Source: Erinaceus europaeus
Lineage: Eukaryota; Chordata; Mammalia; Eulipotyphla; Erinaceidae
Assembly (NCBI RefSeq): GCF_950295315.1
Contig: NC_080168.1
Location: forward strand, 72,520,553-72,584,552
Length of the DNA: 64,000 nucleotides
Reading direction: 5' to 3'
Shown: piece after piece, positions 1 to 13,900 of the stretch
Layout of the letters: the number at the start of each line of letters is the position of its first letter
How positions within the stretch are numbered: position 1 is the first letter of the stretch
Position numbers and translations under genes: made by a program
The notes under the pieces: generated by a model
Database searches by the model: none
What the model was told of the DNA's origin: nothing
Seen by the model: the letters and a program-made list of their open reading frames with translations, nothing else

Positions 1-188
1 TGAAAGTACAACTACATAAGGCTAGTAGATAATCCTTTTGGGTACTAATTATATTTAGGCATTAGTTGCTACTAACAAAGTGAGAAAACTATTTTACTAG
101 AAAACAAAAATCAGAAGCCAGAAAGTAATGCACCGGTTGAACACATGTATTATCATGAGCGAGAACCCAGGTTCAAAACCTTACTCCT

Positions 189-455
189 GGGGAGTTGGGC
201 GGTAGCACAGGTGGCACAAAGCACCAGGACCGGCATAAAGATCCCAGTTTGAGCCCCCAGCTCCCCACCTGCACAGGAGTCACTTCACAGGCGGTGAAAC
301 AGGTCTGCAGGTGTCTTTCCCCTTTTCTGTCTTCCCCTCCTCTCCCCATTTCTCTCTGTCCTATCCAACAATGATGACAACAATAATAACTACAACAATA
401 AAACAAGGGCAACAAAAGAGAATATAAAAAATTTTTTTAAAAAGAATAATAAGTT
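189..455 (+). mobile_element. tRNA-derived SINE, type A
   Basis: Type A head and body: GGCGGTAG..., B-box-like GGTTT/GAGCCCCC, CTCCCCACCTGCA, the CTTCACAGGCGGTGAA hairpin, a pyrimidine tract ending CTGTCCTATCCAACAA, and an A-rich tail. About 12 bases of the head are missing. Confidence 0.85.
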
Positions 456-872
456 AAAAAAAAAAAACCTCCATGAGTGATGAAGCAGGGTGTAGGTGTC
501 TCTCTCTCTCTCACTCCTTGTTACCCCTCCCCCTCTAAATTTCTCTCTGTCCTATCTAAAGAAAAAAAAGGAGCAGGGACTGGATACTTGCACACCTAGT
601 TTAGTGCACACTGCTATAATGTGCAAAGATCTTGGTTCAAGGCCCCGCCACCTCAGCCCTGCCCCATCTCCATCTTCAGGAGAGAAGTTTCAAGAGTGGT
701 AAAGCAATGATATAGATTTCTCTGTTCTCCCTCTCTGTTATAGATTTCTCTTTGTCTCTATTAAATAAAATTATTAAAAATAAAAATTAAAAGAAAGGGA
801 AAAAAGGTGAGAAATTGATGCCAGAGGCAGTGGATTCAGGCACTGAGCCCCAACAAGTCACAATATAGCTTT
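456..872 (+). mobile_element. SINE fragments (type A body, type B, 3' module)
   Basis: Three pieces in series: a type A/B body starting at the GATGAAGCAGG step (about 470-560), a diverged type B copy with its own tail (about 570-785), and a degenerate 3' module (about 810-865, GCAGTGGATTCAGGCACTGAGCCCC). Confidence 0.65.
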
Positions 873-1190
873 AAAAAAAAGTAAAATCAAGTTCAGTGAT
901 CATTACAAAGAAAAGGTAATGAAAGCTTAAATTATGGCTTAGTTTACCAATTGCCCTTCATATGAAATGAGTGCCACAACTTCCTGCACCTCATTGAGAA
1001 GTTCTCAACACTGGTGCTGACAGCAAGGGGCAATAGTCATGTTCATAAGTAGTCATTTGAAGCAGTTTCCCTAGAGATGAGGTAGCAAACTATCCACCAT
1101 GGGTTTTTTAATTGGAAAATAGCTCACCTCAGTTTTTTTTTATAATATAAATTTCTTTTTAAATTATTAAAAAAATCTTCCATACAGTTA
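873..1190. other. Intron, nothing recognised
   Basis: AT-rich intronic sequence downstream of exon 11; no repeat or exon recognised. Confidence 0.5.
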
Positions 1191-1194
1191 TGCA

Positions 1195-1370
1195 TAGAGA
1201 CTGTACCAGTTTACATTTCTCCCCTTAATTTTATTGGAGGGTAATGTTTCAGTACAGTTGTTGACACAAGGGTACATTTTTCTCATTTTCCTGTGACAGG
1301 TGTCTGCAAAACACTCACTCCCCAACCTAGGTCTTTTTTCTACCTTCATGCATCTGGAAAATTTAATATT
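1195..1370 (-). repeat. Old L1 3'-end fragment
   Basis: Reverse-strand copy of a recurrent unit (TTTTATTGGAGGGTAATG, then TGTTGACACAAGGGTAC) also seen at about 30.86, 40.50 and 48.32 kb. Inferred to be the 3' end of an older L1. Confidence 0.5.
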
Positions 1371-1521
1371 CAGCTCATGTAAATAAGATTAAAGTTCTAT
1401 TAGATAACTTGACAGCATTAATGCTCATAGGACAATCTTAAATTCTAAAAAGTAGATGAGATGGACAGATTTTTACAGCACTAAAATAAACTTATTTTCA
1501 GTAGCAGTAATATTTCATTAC

Positions 1522-1680
1522 CTAGCTCCAAAACATGTGAAGGGTCAAGCTGTGAACTCTTATTGCAAAACTGGTTCACCTTCTTTTCCAATATTGCTAC
1601 ATCATTTATTTGTGAATACCTCCGAATGTAGAAGTGGCAAGGATGTATTACATGGCTTACAAAAACCAGCTCAGGAGAAC
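1522..1680 (-). CDS. RNF17: RNF17 coding exon 11 (start of first Tudor/SN-like segment)
   Basis: 159-nt exon encoding [20 protein letters not shown] and continuing [18 protein letters not shown] to LELG. The VSHV-x2-PCHFYIR pattern is the usual first strand of an extended Tudor (SN-like) domain, which binds dimethylarginine-bearing partners in this family. The acceptor is TTATCTAG before 1680 and the donor CTAG|GTAATG follows 1522. Phase 1 entry fits exon 10. It is the last exon I can see; the next coding segment was not found in 1-1521. Confidence 0.94.
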
Positions 1681-1927
1681 CTAGATAAGAATATTTGGAT
1701 TATATCAGTAAACTATAGGCTAGGGGGAAAACTGAATATATTATCTTCTAAAGAACGGAATGCTTAAGGCCTACAAAAGTAACTCAAGTCCAAAATAGTA
1801 GTTAAATAGATAAAACAGATCCCACTTTCAAGTATGAATTCTTTGCAACCTGAACTGCAAATATTTCACTTGCAAAATATATTGAATAAATGGAATTTCA
1901 GTTCACATGGGAGTCTAATATCAGATA

Positions 1928-1961
<34 letters not shown>

Positions 1962-4900
1962 CATATATATGATTACTTACAATAAAACTTCAGAATTTAT
2001 TTATGAACACACTTAGAATCCAGGGGCAAAGCATGGCATGGGTGAGGGCAGAGGAAAAGGATGTCAGAAAAATATTGTTTATTTTAAAGAATAGTACAAA
2101 AAGATAAGCCTTAACCTTCCACTCACCATAGAGCAGCTATGGTAGAGACTGCCCCAGTCTCTGAAGGAAGGGGTAACTTGCCCTGCCAGTTGAGGAAGAA
2201 TGGTCCTGAAATGAGTGAGGCTGTAATGTTCCCAGCTGTGACCATGAGCTTTGGGCTTATGGGTTACATAGGCTCTGGTGCTAAATATAAATTTATATAT
2301 GCCCTGAACCAGGTTAAGTGGAGGTAAATTGTTAATTCTATCCACAGAATTTTTTCAAGAATGGGAGCTACTCTCTGCTCTAATCCAACTCTCTAGTCCT
2401 TTTCTCTACTCTGACACCGTTTTTCTCAGACAATATTTTCATCCAACTTCATGCTAGCTATCAAACTCAAGCAAAAACTACCATAGTCGTGGGCACCTAG
2501 AAACATGCCTAGAATGGAATTCCAAGCTTTCTTCTACCCTAGAAGCCCCAATCTCATCTACCTTGTTCCTACTTTTTGGTTCTTGTTCATTAACCATTTT
2601 GTCTCACTTTATGCCCTGCCACCTTCCAGACACCAAGTTGCAGACACAACCATGATTCCACCCTGACTTCTCTAAGCAGAAGACCTCACCAATGTGTCCT
2701 GGAACCTCATCTCTCTGGAGCCCTACCTCACTAGGAAAAGATAGAGAGGTTGGGGGTGTGGATCAACCTGCCAATGCCCAATTTCAGCAGAGAAGCAATT
2801 ACAGAAGCCAGAACTCCTACCTTCTGCACCCCAAAGCAACTTTGATCATACTCCCAGTGGATAAGAGGGCTCTGAACTCCACCACTATCAGAAAGAGAAG
2901 GGACAAAAAAGAGAAATATTTGGGTGTAGTAATAGGGTCGTATGTGGCTTAGAGGGGAAGAGAGGGTTGGATCTAGAAGAAAAAGGAGGCAAATATGTAC
3001 AAATGTAGACAGTTGTAGTGATGACAGTTAATCCATATCTACAACCTTGGAAGAACAGTGGTGGTTTGCAATGGAGGGGCTTGGGATTCAGAATGCTGGT
3101 GGTGGGAATGATGTGGGATTATACCCATGTTGACATGGAATTTTGTAAATGACTATCAAATCAATAATAAAAAATTAAAAAGATAAGCCTTAATCTATGG
3201 CTACAGATTACACAGGGGAAAGCAATTCTGTTAAGTTTTCTATACTGATGGAAAGTCTCCAACTAAGTGAAAAATAGTATAAAGTTATATTCACAAATAT
3301 AGCATACTATTTCAAAACATTCTACATGGTTATTTACAACACTAATACAGTGACATAAGAACCAGTCATTCTGTCAGGTGACATAAAACATAGTAATAAA
3401 AATGCAAATCTAACAAGTTATAATAAAGTACTTTATCAAATAAGAATGCAAATTTGTTACTGAGTACAAAGTGGCCAAATGTACTTACCAGTAATTTTAA
3501 ACATTATATTCATGATATTTAAAATGCAATACATGAGGGGGAGAAATAGTATAATGGTTATGCAAAAGACTTCCATGCCTGAGGCTCCAAGGTCCCAAGC
3601 TCAATCCGTAGCACCACCGTAAGCCAGAATTTAGCAATGCTCTGGTCTTTCTCTCTGTATCAGTCTCAGTCTCTCTCTCTTTCTCTCTCATTAAAAAAAA
3701 CACAACAACAATAAAAATGCAACACATTCACAAATTTTATAGGCTTATTGACAAAAACTTTAGGTCTTAAACTAGAATTTTACCACTCATGCATTAATAT
3801 ATTATATAATTTGAAGATATATGTATTTATTATTGTCCTATTTATTACTTGCAGAGTTTCATTTAATATGTAGTGAAAGTTATAGTACAGAAAAAAATAA
3901 TTAAGAAAGATAAACACAGACCTCCTAGGAGATATAGTAACCTGAAGGATCTTACTTTCAAACTATATCTTAAGTCTGTGTTATCACAGTATTTTGTACA
4001 CAGTGGTAGTTATGCCACTGTTTCTAATGATGTAAAAGATCTTCAGAGTATAATGTTAAGGAGTGAAAAGTATGTATGTTTTGTGTAAATAACTAAAAGA
4101 AAAATAATGTGTATTTGTAAGAGAAGAGAGGGATGAGTTGAACGGATTGAAATATAGGTTGAGGGAAAAGTTTCTCAGGGAATTCTGACACTTTTAGAAG
4201 ATGCACATTTAACTTCCAAACATGCAGATGTACAAATATAGATACTTAATTTAGTAAAAACATTAATTCTATTATTTTTAAGATTTATTTTATCCATTTT
4301 ATATTCACTGAAATATGCTACATAACAGTATACATACAGCAAACTCCAGTACATCAAGTTTGACAGTTCTTAAAGTACCTGCTTTTGATCCAAAGGAAAG
4401 GGATGATTGTTTCTGAAGAGGCTTTTTTGGATATGTGCGTGTCTCCACAAGATAATCTGTGAATAATGTTTCATTATAATAAGAAATAAAAGCAGTGATG
4501 CTAATTTAATTAAGTTGGCAATGGCATACTATTATTTAAAGAGCTGTGCTTGAACAGGAAAAATACTGGAATGGGAAGACACTGTATCAGTAAGCCAGTC
4601 ATGATAGGTTAAACTCACTGAGATTGTAGTGAAAACAGTGGAAATGAGAGGAAATAGCACATCCTTTTTTGTGTTCAAAATGTTATTATGAAAGGCCTTA
4701 TGATTTCACCCATAAGTGGTACATAAACAAACAAATCATGAATGTAGTAGACAAAATAAAAATAACATAAAGATTATAAAACCAATTTAGCAGCTACTAG
4801 AAGGTGGGGTGGTGATAGTGGTTAAATCTGGTAAAGGGGGCCAACTGTCTAAGTACAGGTCTTGAACTTCTGGTGTTGAGCTTAATGTATACACAGATGT

Positions 4901-7900
4901 TATTATTGTACTGCACACCTAAAACCACATAATGTAGTAAACCAGTGCTATTTTAATAAATACCACTTTAAAATGTCATTCTGGAGAGTTAACTAATTAA
5001 ACAGATGCAGTACTGGAACTGAAGAAGAAAATCAAAGCAAATCTTGAAAAACAGTTCTAAAAGACAAATAATATAAATATACAAGGGTAGTATCTCACTG
5101 TTATATTAATGAGAACACTTCCATTTGGAAATATAATTAGATAATTATGATACATTTATATATTACAAAATAAATGTTATAGGCAGGGGAGATAGCAAAA
5201 TGGTTATACAAAAGACTCGCATGCCTGAGGCTCCAAGGTCCCAGGGTGAATTCCTCTGTATCACCCTAAGCCAGAGCTAAGCAGTGCTCTGGGAAAAAAA
5301 TAAACATAAATGTTACTATATTGATGATAGCTTATTTTATAACAGGTTAAATTATTCAGTATTAAATTTATACCTTAGACTTAACTATCATATCGTATTA
5401 AAAATAAAAGCTATTCTAACTTTGGAAAATGAAAATAGGGGTGTGAAATCAACAAGGTATGCATTTATCAGGATACATTTCTGTTAAGAAAATAAAGACA
5501 AAAAGGTATCAGTTTTGTTTCTAGTTATAGACAATATTTATTTACTTTTGTATTTCACTTACTTTCTAGGTTTTCTTCAATAATTTCTTCAATGATCACA
5601 TCAGGGCTAGATCCCATTTGAGGCAGAGCAGCAATAGTTTTAGGGGATGTTATGACAACCTCTTTCTGTGACTTGAACATTTTTGCTTCTAAATGCACAT
5701 CATTGACTTCATGTTGCAAAACAGGTGACAAGGCTTCATTAGTTAGGACAGATGGCACATCAACCTTTATCTTTTGAAGTGATGGGTATTTATCACAGTA
5801 GGGAAAATCCTTTGTATGACTATATTTATTTTCAGAATTATATCCAGTGTCATTTTCTTGTGAATCACAACTGTTTAAAAATAGAGACATGGATACTTTA
5901 AATAATTTAATAAAAAATTAACATTTAATTTTAAGCTGTTTCCATCCCACATGTTATAGAGGTTGTACATGTTCCATTCCACATAAGTTAATACTGTAAT
6001 ATATATAAGTGGATAAAGCTATAGATATCACCCAGAGGATTTTAAAAACAGCTTTACTGACGTATAACTAACATACCACCATATTTTTTTTTTTTTTTAC
6101 TAAATTTACAGAACTGTGCAACCATCACTAACTACAATCTATATCACACCAAAACATTTTGCCCATTCTCAGCCTTAAGCAAACCCAAAAGTTTTTAAAA
6201 GTCAACAAAACATACAGTCAATGAAAATCTGAAGAAAGAAATCGATACAATTACATCACAATAACCCAATGATAGAATACTGGTTTTCAAATGAAGTAAT
6301 GCTGGTTTAGTTTAGGTATTCAAATGATCTACTGTTTTAATTTAATGGTTTAAAGAATATGAAAAATTAAAGAATAAATTCCTGAGTAAACTATTAGTAA
6401 TCTACATCTAAATTCAATATCGTCACCATTGGTCTGAACACTTTGGGTATAATTATTCAACAACCACAGATTCACAGATAGTACTTGACATTTTTTCCAT
6501 CTTTTCCACATACCCACACAGACTCAGGTTATCAAATCTATTAAGTATAGAAATTTCAGCAATGAGATGAGACTTACTCTCATGAAGTTTGTATTTTACT
6601 AAACCCACAACAGATTTTTACCTTCTACACAGATCATAAGAAGCTCTTTAGAAATATGAACTAAGTTGACTGAACTCAGTAATGAGTCCCTTTATCCATC
6701 TCATCCAACAGTGTACATATTTAACATAAGTAAAATAATGGCCCAAATTCCTTCTGAGGACACATACACAGAGCTCTGCAATCTAATTATCTTTTTTTGA
6801 ATAACAACTCTCACTTGATTTAATAACAAATTTAATACCGTCAACAGACTCTAGTCTTATAAATCTCTCCTCTGACCTCTAGAAAACCACTTTGTCTTTT
6901 AGCCTCAGCCCATTATTTCTTTCTTGGCTATGCTGTTTCCTTTTGCAGGTTGCTCTTTCCCCAATTTAAAATTTAATATTTTTCCCCAGGGCATTGTCCT
7001 TCATCTGCTTCAATACTTGTTCTCATTGGGAAAACTGATGTTTAATTAATTACTATCTGTAGGGTTGGTAAAATAGCTCACTCTGACAGTGTGCTGCTTT
7101 GCCATGTGTACCTACAATATTGATGGAAGCCATGGCTTCTTTCCCTCTCTCCCTACCTCTCTGAGTCTTACAATAAAAAGAGTGATTACTACTTGTAATC
7201 AGAAGAGTTAGGTTACAGATACATTTCACCTAAAAACAAGAGAAAAACTTAAGACTACTCCGAATTAAACAGTATAAAATCAATACAAACTCAATGAAAA
7301 AAAACTTTTGAAACAAAAAATTGGTAGCAATCAGATTTAAGTCATGAAAATATCTAAAAGAAATATACAGATTAGAGGGGGCCGGGAGATGGCTTACCTG
7401 GTAGAGTGCACACCTTACACAAGGACCTAGGTTAGAGCCCACCAGCCCACAAGTGAACATCATGCAAAGGGAAATCCTCACGAGTAGTAAAGCCATGCTG
7501 TGTTGCTTCTTTTCCTTGTCTCTATTTCTCTCTTTCTGCCTTTCACCCCATTTGACAAAAGAAAGTAGTCCACCAGGAGAGGTAGGTTTGTGCAGGCACA
7601 AAGCCCCAGGGCAGCCTCAATGGCAAGGGAAAAAGATTAAACACACACACACACTTTTAGATCTATAACGAACATAAAGAGGGGGCTGGGCAGTAGCGTA
7701 CTGGGTTAAGCACACATAGTTCAAAGCACAGGGTCCTGCACAAGGATCCCAGTTCAAGCCTCAGACTCCTCACCTAATGGGGTTTCACTACACAAGCAGT
7801 GAAGCAGATCAGCAGATCTGCAAGTGTCTTTCTCTTCCCCTCTCAATTTCTCTGTCCTATCCAGAAAATTGAAAGAAAAAAAAAAAAGGCCACTGGGGGG

Positions 7901-10900
7901 TCATGCGGTAGTGTAGCGGGTTAAGCGCACATAGCGCAAAGAGCAAGGACTGGCATAAAGATCCTGGTTGGAGCCCCCGGCTCCCCACCTATAGGGAAGT
8001 CACTTCACAGACGGTGAAGCAGGTCTCTATCGTTTTCTCCCCCTCTCTGTGTTCCCCTCCTCCCTCCATTTCTCTCTGTCCTATCCAACAACAAATGACA
8101 ACAACAATAATAACCACAACAAGGCTACAACAAGGGCAACAAAAGGGGGGGGGGATGGCTACAGGAGCAATGGATTTGTAGTGTCAACAATACCCCTGGG
8201 GGGGGGAGGAGAAAAAGAGAGACAGAGATTTGAGAGCTATTATCCAAGTACAGAGGGATAGATCCGCTGGTCCTCCAGTAAGGTCTTCCTTGTGGGACAA
8301 GGAATATTGTAGGCTATCTAAACTGAAAGTTACTTAATCTTACTTTCTTTATTTCAAACAAGACTGCAAACAAATCAATTTCTGATAATTTATCTTAATT
8401 TTACATTTGAAAAATGTCAGTAATAAGAAACCTTTCTGTGACAACTATTTGCCCATCAAGTCAATAAACTGGCTGGCTATGTATCAGTTTTGTGATTGTA
8501 TCAGTTTTGTGAACTTGGCTTTATGAGTTTACCTAACATGGATGTGCTCATGTCTATTTCTGAGCTTGTAAGACTATGCGTTCAAATTTGGGGTCAATTC
8601 AAGGTAATGAATGTCATACTTCTTGGGGGACATTTCTCTTGGAGGCAAACTATCTACAAATCAATGAACATATTTTACCTTTTTGCTAGTTTCTGTATCA
8701 TCTTTATTCTCACTATTAAGACCAGTACCACATTCAAGACATCAAGACATATAAGAATTCAAGTTTTAGGACACATAACCCACTGCCTTATGGACATTTA
8801 TCCCTAAACACAGTCATAATAATACAATCTACTATTTTCTTCCTTCCCATTTAATTTCTTCCTGTTTTACCAATTATGGTGAAAAACACCACAATCTATC
8901 AGCCTTACACATCTAAGACCAGACCTGCAAGTCATTGAAGATGCTTCCCTCACTCTTCATACTAAAACTATTCTTAAATGTTATCATTTTCACTAGTTTG
9001 CATTCGGCTTACCTAGTATTCTCCAGGGGTAGTCACCTATGTTTGGTTTCTCACCATTTGATGAGACAGTTGATAAAAGATCCAAACTGATGTTTCAGAC
9101 TCTGTCCTCAGACTTTTCAAATAATGTTTTAAATTGCCAAGAGCACTCCTTTTAAAAGTGTAACTGATATTTCTGCTTTAACTCTGGAAATCTTTTAGAG
9201 GGTTTCTCTTACCTATAGTTATAATGTCCAGTAGAACCTTCTCCAGTACTAAAAGTATACTGCCCCACATTATAGTCACTGACCACACATTGCTATTAAA
9301 CACTGGACATGTGGCTAGTTCAAGTGTGGGAATGTTCATCTAATTTTAATTAATGCTCACATTAATTAAAACTCACATGTGGTGAATACACATGAAAATA
9401 TGAATCTACATAGTTATTAATAAAGCCTGAGTTCTACTGCAGATTTAAGTCTCTATGTATTCTCTTGCCATATGGAATCATATCTGTATTTACCTGAATA
9501 TAGCATATTATTTCATCGTTGATACATTTCCTAAGATCCCTACCTTCATTTGTCCTCCTTTTTAACTGTTACTCACTTTTCTTTCTTTTTCTTTTTTACC
9601 AGAGTACTCTTCAGCTATAGCATAAAGTGCTGCAGGGTGGGGTGGGGGTGGGGGTGAGAGAGGACTAAACCTGGGACCTTGTAGGCTCAGGATTGAGAGT
9701 CTTGTTTGCATAACCATTATGCTATCTGTCTCCACCTTGGGTTACTCAATTTTCAGGCTTGAGGATAAATAAAATTTCCTCTTTCTATAGGTCCTGTTAT
9801 CCCAAATTGACATCCTTGAATCTTCAGTAAACTCTGCATGTACAACTATCATACATCTAAGTTGCTATGATCTATCATAAATCAAAGTTTAGGGCTGGAT
9901 GAATGAATGAATCGCAAAAGTAACTTCTGACATTATTTAATGCTGAACACTTTTTAAAAAAAAAAAAAGTTGAGGAAGAAGATCTGAAAGGGAAACTAAA
10001 AGCAGGACCTGACCAAATTGTAAGTAGGGCACTGTTGGTATACTTCTAATTCTGCTTTTAAAAAACCCCTTCTGTTTCATTTGGTTTAATCCCCCCTGCA
10101 TTCTATTTACATAACACTGTATTCTTTTTACATAACCTCTGTTAACAAGCACCACCCTCCCTCCAGGGCATTGGTGGTTCAGTGGTAGAATTCTTGCCTG
10201 CTCCGCCCCCTCTCCTTGTCATACCCTAATTTTCACCAGTCACTTTTCTCTCCACCCTCTCTGCATTGCATCCTGTTCCCACTCTACTGGGCTAGTATAT
10301 TTATAAGGACAAGATTGTTTGTAGTTATTAGTTTAGCTTAGCTTGGTATAGATTGCGCTGCATCCTGCATGAATAAAGAGATACTGCGTACAACCCAGCC
10401 ATGAGTCCCAGGTCGTCTGTTACCCGCCCATGAAGCCAACCCGTCGAAAACAACATGGCACCAAAGTAAAAGCCCTGTGGTGAGGGGTAGACATGCAGCT
10501 TCCTGGGCCAGTGGGGGCTAGGAGTGGGTGGGAAGGATGGTCCACAGTCTTTTGGTGGTGGGAATGGTGTTTATGTACACTCCTAGTAAAATGTAGTCAT
10601 ATAAATCACTAGTTAACTAATATGAGGGGGAAAATTAATTGTATGTCTCGAAGTTTTTTTAAAACACAGACTGAATCTTTTTAATATACAGGCTGTGTAT
10701 TTGATAGGCGGACTCTCTCAAAAGCCTAGACCAACTAGATCAGAAGCAACCAATAGCACAGCTATATACAAGATACTGGGTACTATACAGCAAACCATAA
10801 CAAAAGGACTTTTCAAAGTTAACCCAATTACCAAATAATGTGATGATAACATTAACTATCGATTGTCTTTTTGAACCCTAAGACAGTAGGAACCTCACAT

Positions 10901-13900
10901 CTCCACTATAGAGCCTCTACTCCCCCCAGTCCTGGAACCCTTGGATAGGGCCCACTTTCCCGTATGCCTCTCCCAATCCATATAAAATAATATTGCATCT
11001 GCCGATCACAACCTAACCAATGCAACGATGGCCACCTCAACATGCTTCAGCTCAGACTGTGTCCAGAGACTTCACGCGTGGAATGACAAAACCCCTCAGC
11101 TTCATTACACGCGTGGAATGACAAAACCCCTCAGCTTCATTACTCGGGTGAGACCTTTCCTTTCATAGTATACTCTAATTCCATCTCAGGTGGTTCACTT
11201 TCTAACAAAGTCCCAAAACCTAGATATACACCAGTTTCTGTGAGAGAGAGCATATGTTCACACGTATCCATAAACTACTGCAAAATATATACCTGAAAGC
11301 AGAAGTACACTAGAGTTTGCAGTGAGTATCCCCCTAACACTTCCTCTCCACTATTCCAAGCTTTGGGTCCATGATTGCTCAACAATTTGTTTGGCTTTGT
11401 ATGTTAACTCTCTTTTCAGTCACCAGGTTCCAGATGCCATCAGGATGCCAGCCAGGCTTCCCTGGACTGAAGACCCCACCGATGTGGCCTGGAGCTCAGC
11501 TTCCCCAGAGACACACCCTACTAGGGAAAGAGAGAGGCAGACTGGGAGTATGGACCAACCAGTCAACACCCATGTTCAGCGGAGAAACAATTACAGAAGC
11601 CAGACCTTCCACCTTCTACAACCCACAATGACCCTGGGTCCATGCTCCCAGTAGGATAGAGTGGGAAAGCTATCAGGGGAGGGGGTGGGATATGGAGATT
11701 GGGTGGTGGGAATTGTGTGGAGTTGTACCCCTCCTACCCTATGGTTTTGTTAATTTATCCTTTCTTAAATAAAAAAAGGAAAAAAAACTTTCTTTTTTAA
11801 ATTTATTTTCCCTTTTGTTGCCCTTGTCTTTTTACTGTTGTTGTATTTTTTGATGTCATCGTTGTTAGACAGGACAGAGAGAAATGGAGAAAGGAGGGGA
11901 AGACAGAGGGGAAGAGAAAGACACCTGCAGACCTGCTTCACCGCCTGTGAAGCGACTCCCCTCCTGGTGGGGAGCCAGGGGCTTGAACTGGGATCTTCAC
12001 GCTGGTCCTTGCAGTTTGTGCCATGTGCACTTAACCTGCTGTGCTACCGCCCGACTCCCAACGCTGAACACTTCTAAGCCTTTTAATTATTAGATGTTTT
12101 ACATAGACTATTTTGCCCTTTATACTACCTTTTAGGCCTTGGATAACATATACACTGAAGGAAGTTTGTGGGTCTTAGGGACACCTTACCTGGTAAGATG
12201 ACTGACTGCCTTGCCAGGTGTGTAGCCTGGGTTTGAGTCCCCCTCCCACCACTAAATCACAGTGCTATGACACCAAATGAATGTGGGCTATACGGGTGAG
12301 CTATCTCCCAATCTGAAAATAAGACATTTAAAGACACCTTTGCATAGAGAATAAAAAAAAACACCCACATCCAGAGCCAGCAAGATGCACACTCAAAAGA
12401 GTCATTTTTCCTGTCTCTTGGGTCCTGTCAGACACCAGTAGCATGCTGCCATTTTTTATACTTACTTGGCTGAGTTCTTAAATTCAATCTTTCCCATATT
12501 GTTGAACATACAAATGACCTCACTGCAATTCATATTCACCCTGAAATATTAGCATATAAGTGTTTAATAAAAGTTTATTTCTTTCTCTAAATAAAAACAG
12601 GTTGCTAACATTAAAGTTTGGGCCCAGACAAGTCTTATAAAACATTTTCTCAATAAAGCTAAATTCTAAAGGAACATATATATATAACTTTCTAATTTAT
12701 CATGAATTATACTTATTTAAATTGGTTGCTGAGTTAGGAAACATTTGTAAATCAAAACTTCACTGGACAGTTGCTTACTATTTTACTAACTATAAGCTCT
12801 AAAATATTTTTTATACTTGTTATGTTCTCTTAAATTATAACCTACTTACCTAGGTGAGCTCCTTAGTTTGAGAGAGTTAACTTGTGATAATTCACTTTCA
12901 AATGTTAACTTCAAAGTTTGGATAATCTAAAACAAAACAGAAATGTTATCCGTGTGTGACTTTTTTGTTATAAGTATTGGTAAAGCAGAATAAGGTTTTA
13001 GAAGGAAAACTATATTATTTGGATATTTAACTATGGTGTTCAAGGTTTGATCTTTGATACTCAAATGTAGGGAGATTCAGTACATGCTTTTTTCTTTAGA
13101 GGAAATTAAAATCTTTTGGGGATATTAACAAATAATAACCCAAAAACAACAAAACCCTATAGATATTAAACAGTATATTGCTAAATTATCAGAGAAAATT
13201 ATGATCAGATTCATTGCATAACCTGTGTTGCTATCTTCAAGAGTTTCTTTTTCAAATCTTAAAACTTTTCTCATAGCTCAGTGGCACTCCTTGTGTATAT
13301 ACATTATAACTTTCTTACCCACTCATCTGTCATTCAGGACTGGGGAGGGAGGAAAGGGTGGGGTTTGGTGGGAGGTGGACCCTGGGATCCTGGTGCATGA
13401 TGGTAGACTCCAACCTAAGTTGGGAGTAAGAGTGTTTTGTAGACACTTATCACAGGGAGATGGGAACTTTTACTCATGTGTCAACAGCTGTACTGTAAAC
13501 CATATTAACCTTTTAATAAAATGAAACTTTTTTCACTTCATAATATCTCACTTGAAATACATAGGACACTCTTATAAATAGAATACTTTGTTCCCCCCTT
13601 CTTTTTACCAGAGCACCACTCAGTTCTGGCGTATGGTTGTGTGGAGGATTGAACTAGGACTCTGGAGCCTCAGACATGAGAGTCTCTTTACATAATCATT
13701 ATGCTATCTCCCCTACTCACCCTTAATATTTTTATAGTTAGAGATGGAGGGAGGCCTGGCCAAGTAAGATGATAGTAAACTTTTCTCCTTTGGTTGCAAG
13801 TTAAGGGATTTTAGAGGCAGGTAAACCAATGGTTTATATTTCATACTGCAGTTCAGCCCAAACATCTGATTATTTGTGGAATATAAGTCCCTGAGGAATT

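Larger units (their letters stand above)
9944..12065 (+). mobile_element. 5'-truncated L1 3' end with nested LTR and tail SINE
   Basis: The composite is flanked by GCTGAACACTT at 9942-9952 and again near 12062-12072, consistent with one L1 insertion (about 9955-11790, A-rich 3' end) that later took up a solo LTR (10033-10455) and a reverse-strand type A SINE (about 11795-12060). Its 3' unit is near-identical to 25921-27240. Confidence 0.75.

Noticed and set aside
1..1521. A further RNF17 exon after exon 11
   Set aside because: No splice-flanked frame resembling the next Tudor segment was found; the next exon is assumed to lie outside the window.
2139..2952. Short plus-strand ORFs in 2.1-2.95 kb
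   Set aside because: They lie wholly inside an L1 3'-end-type repeat whose other copies do not preserve the frames.
10168..10201. A functional tRNA-Gly gene
   Set aside because: Only the 5' half is present; no anticodon-arm partner, T arm or terminator follows.
11838..12077. Repeated ORFs reading [20 protein letters not shown] and similar in many places
   Set aside because: All are translations of the reverse strand of type A SINEs; the likeness between them is repeat homology, not a gene family.
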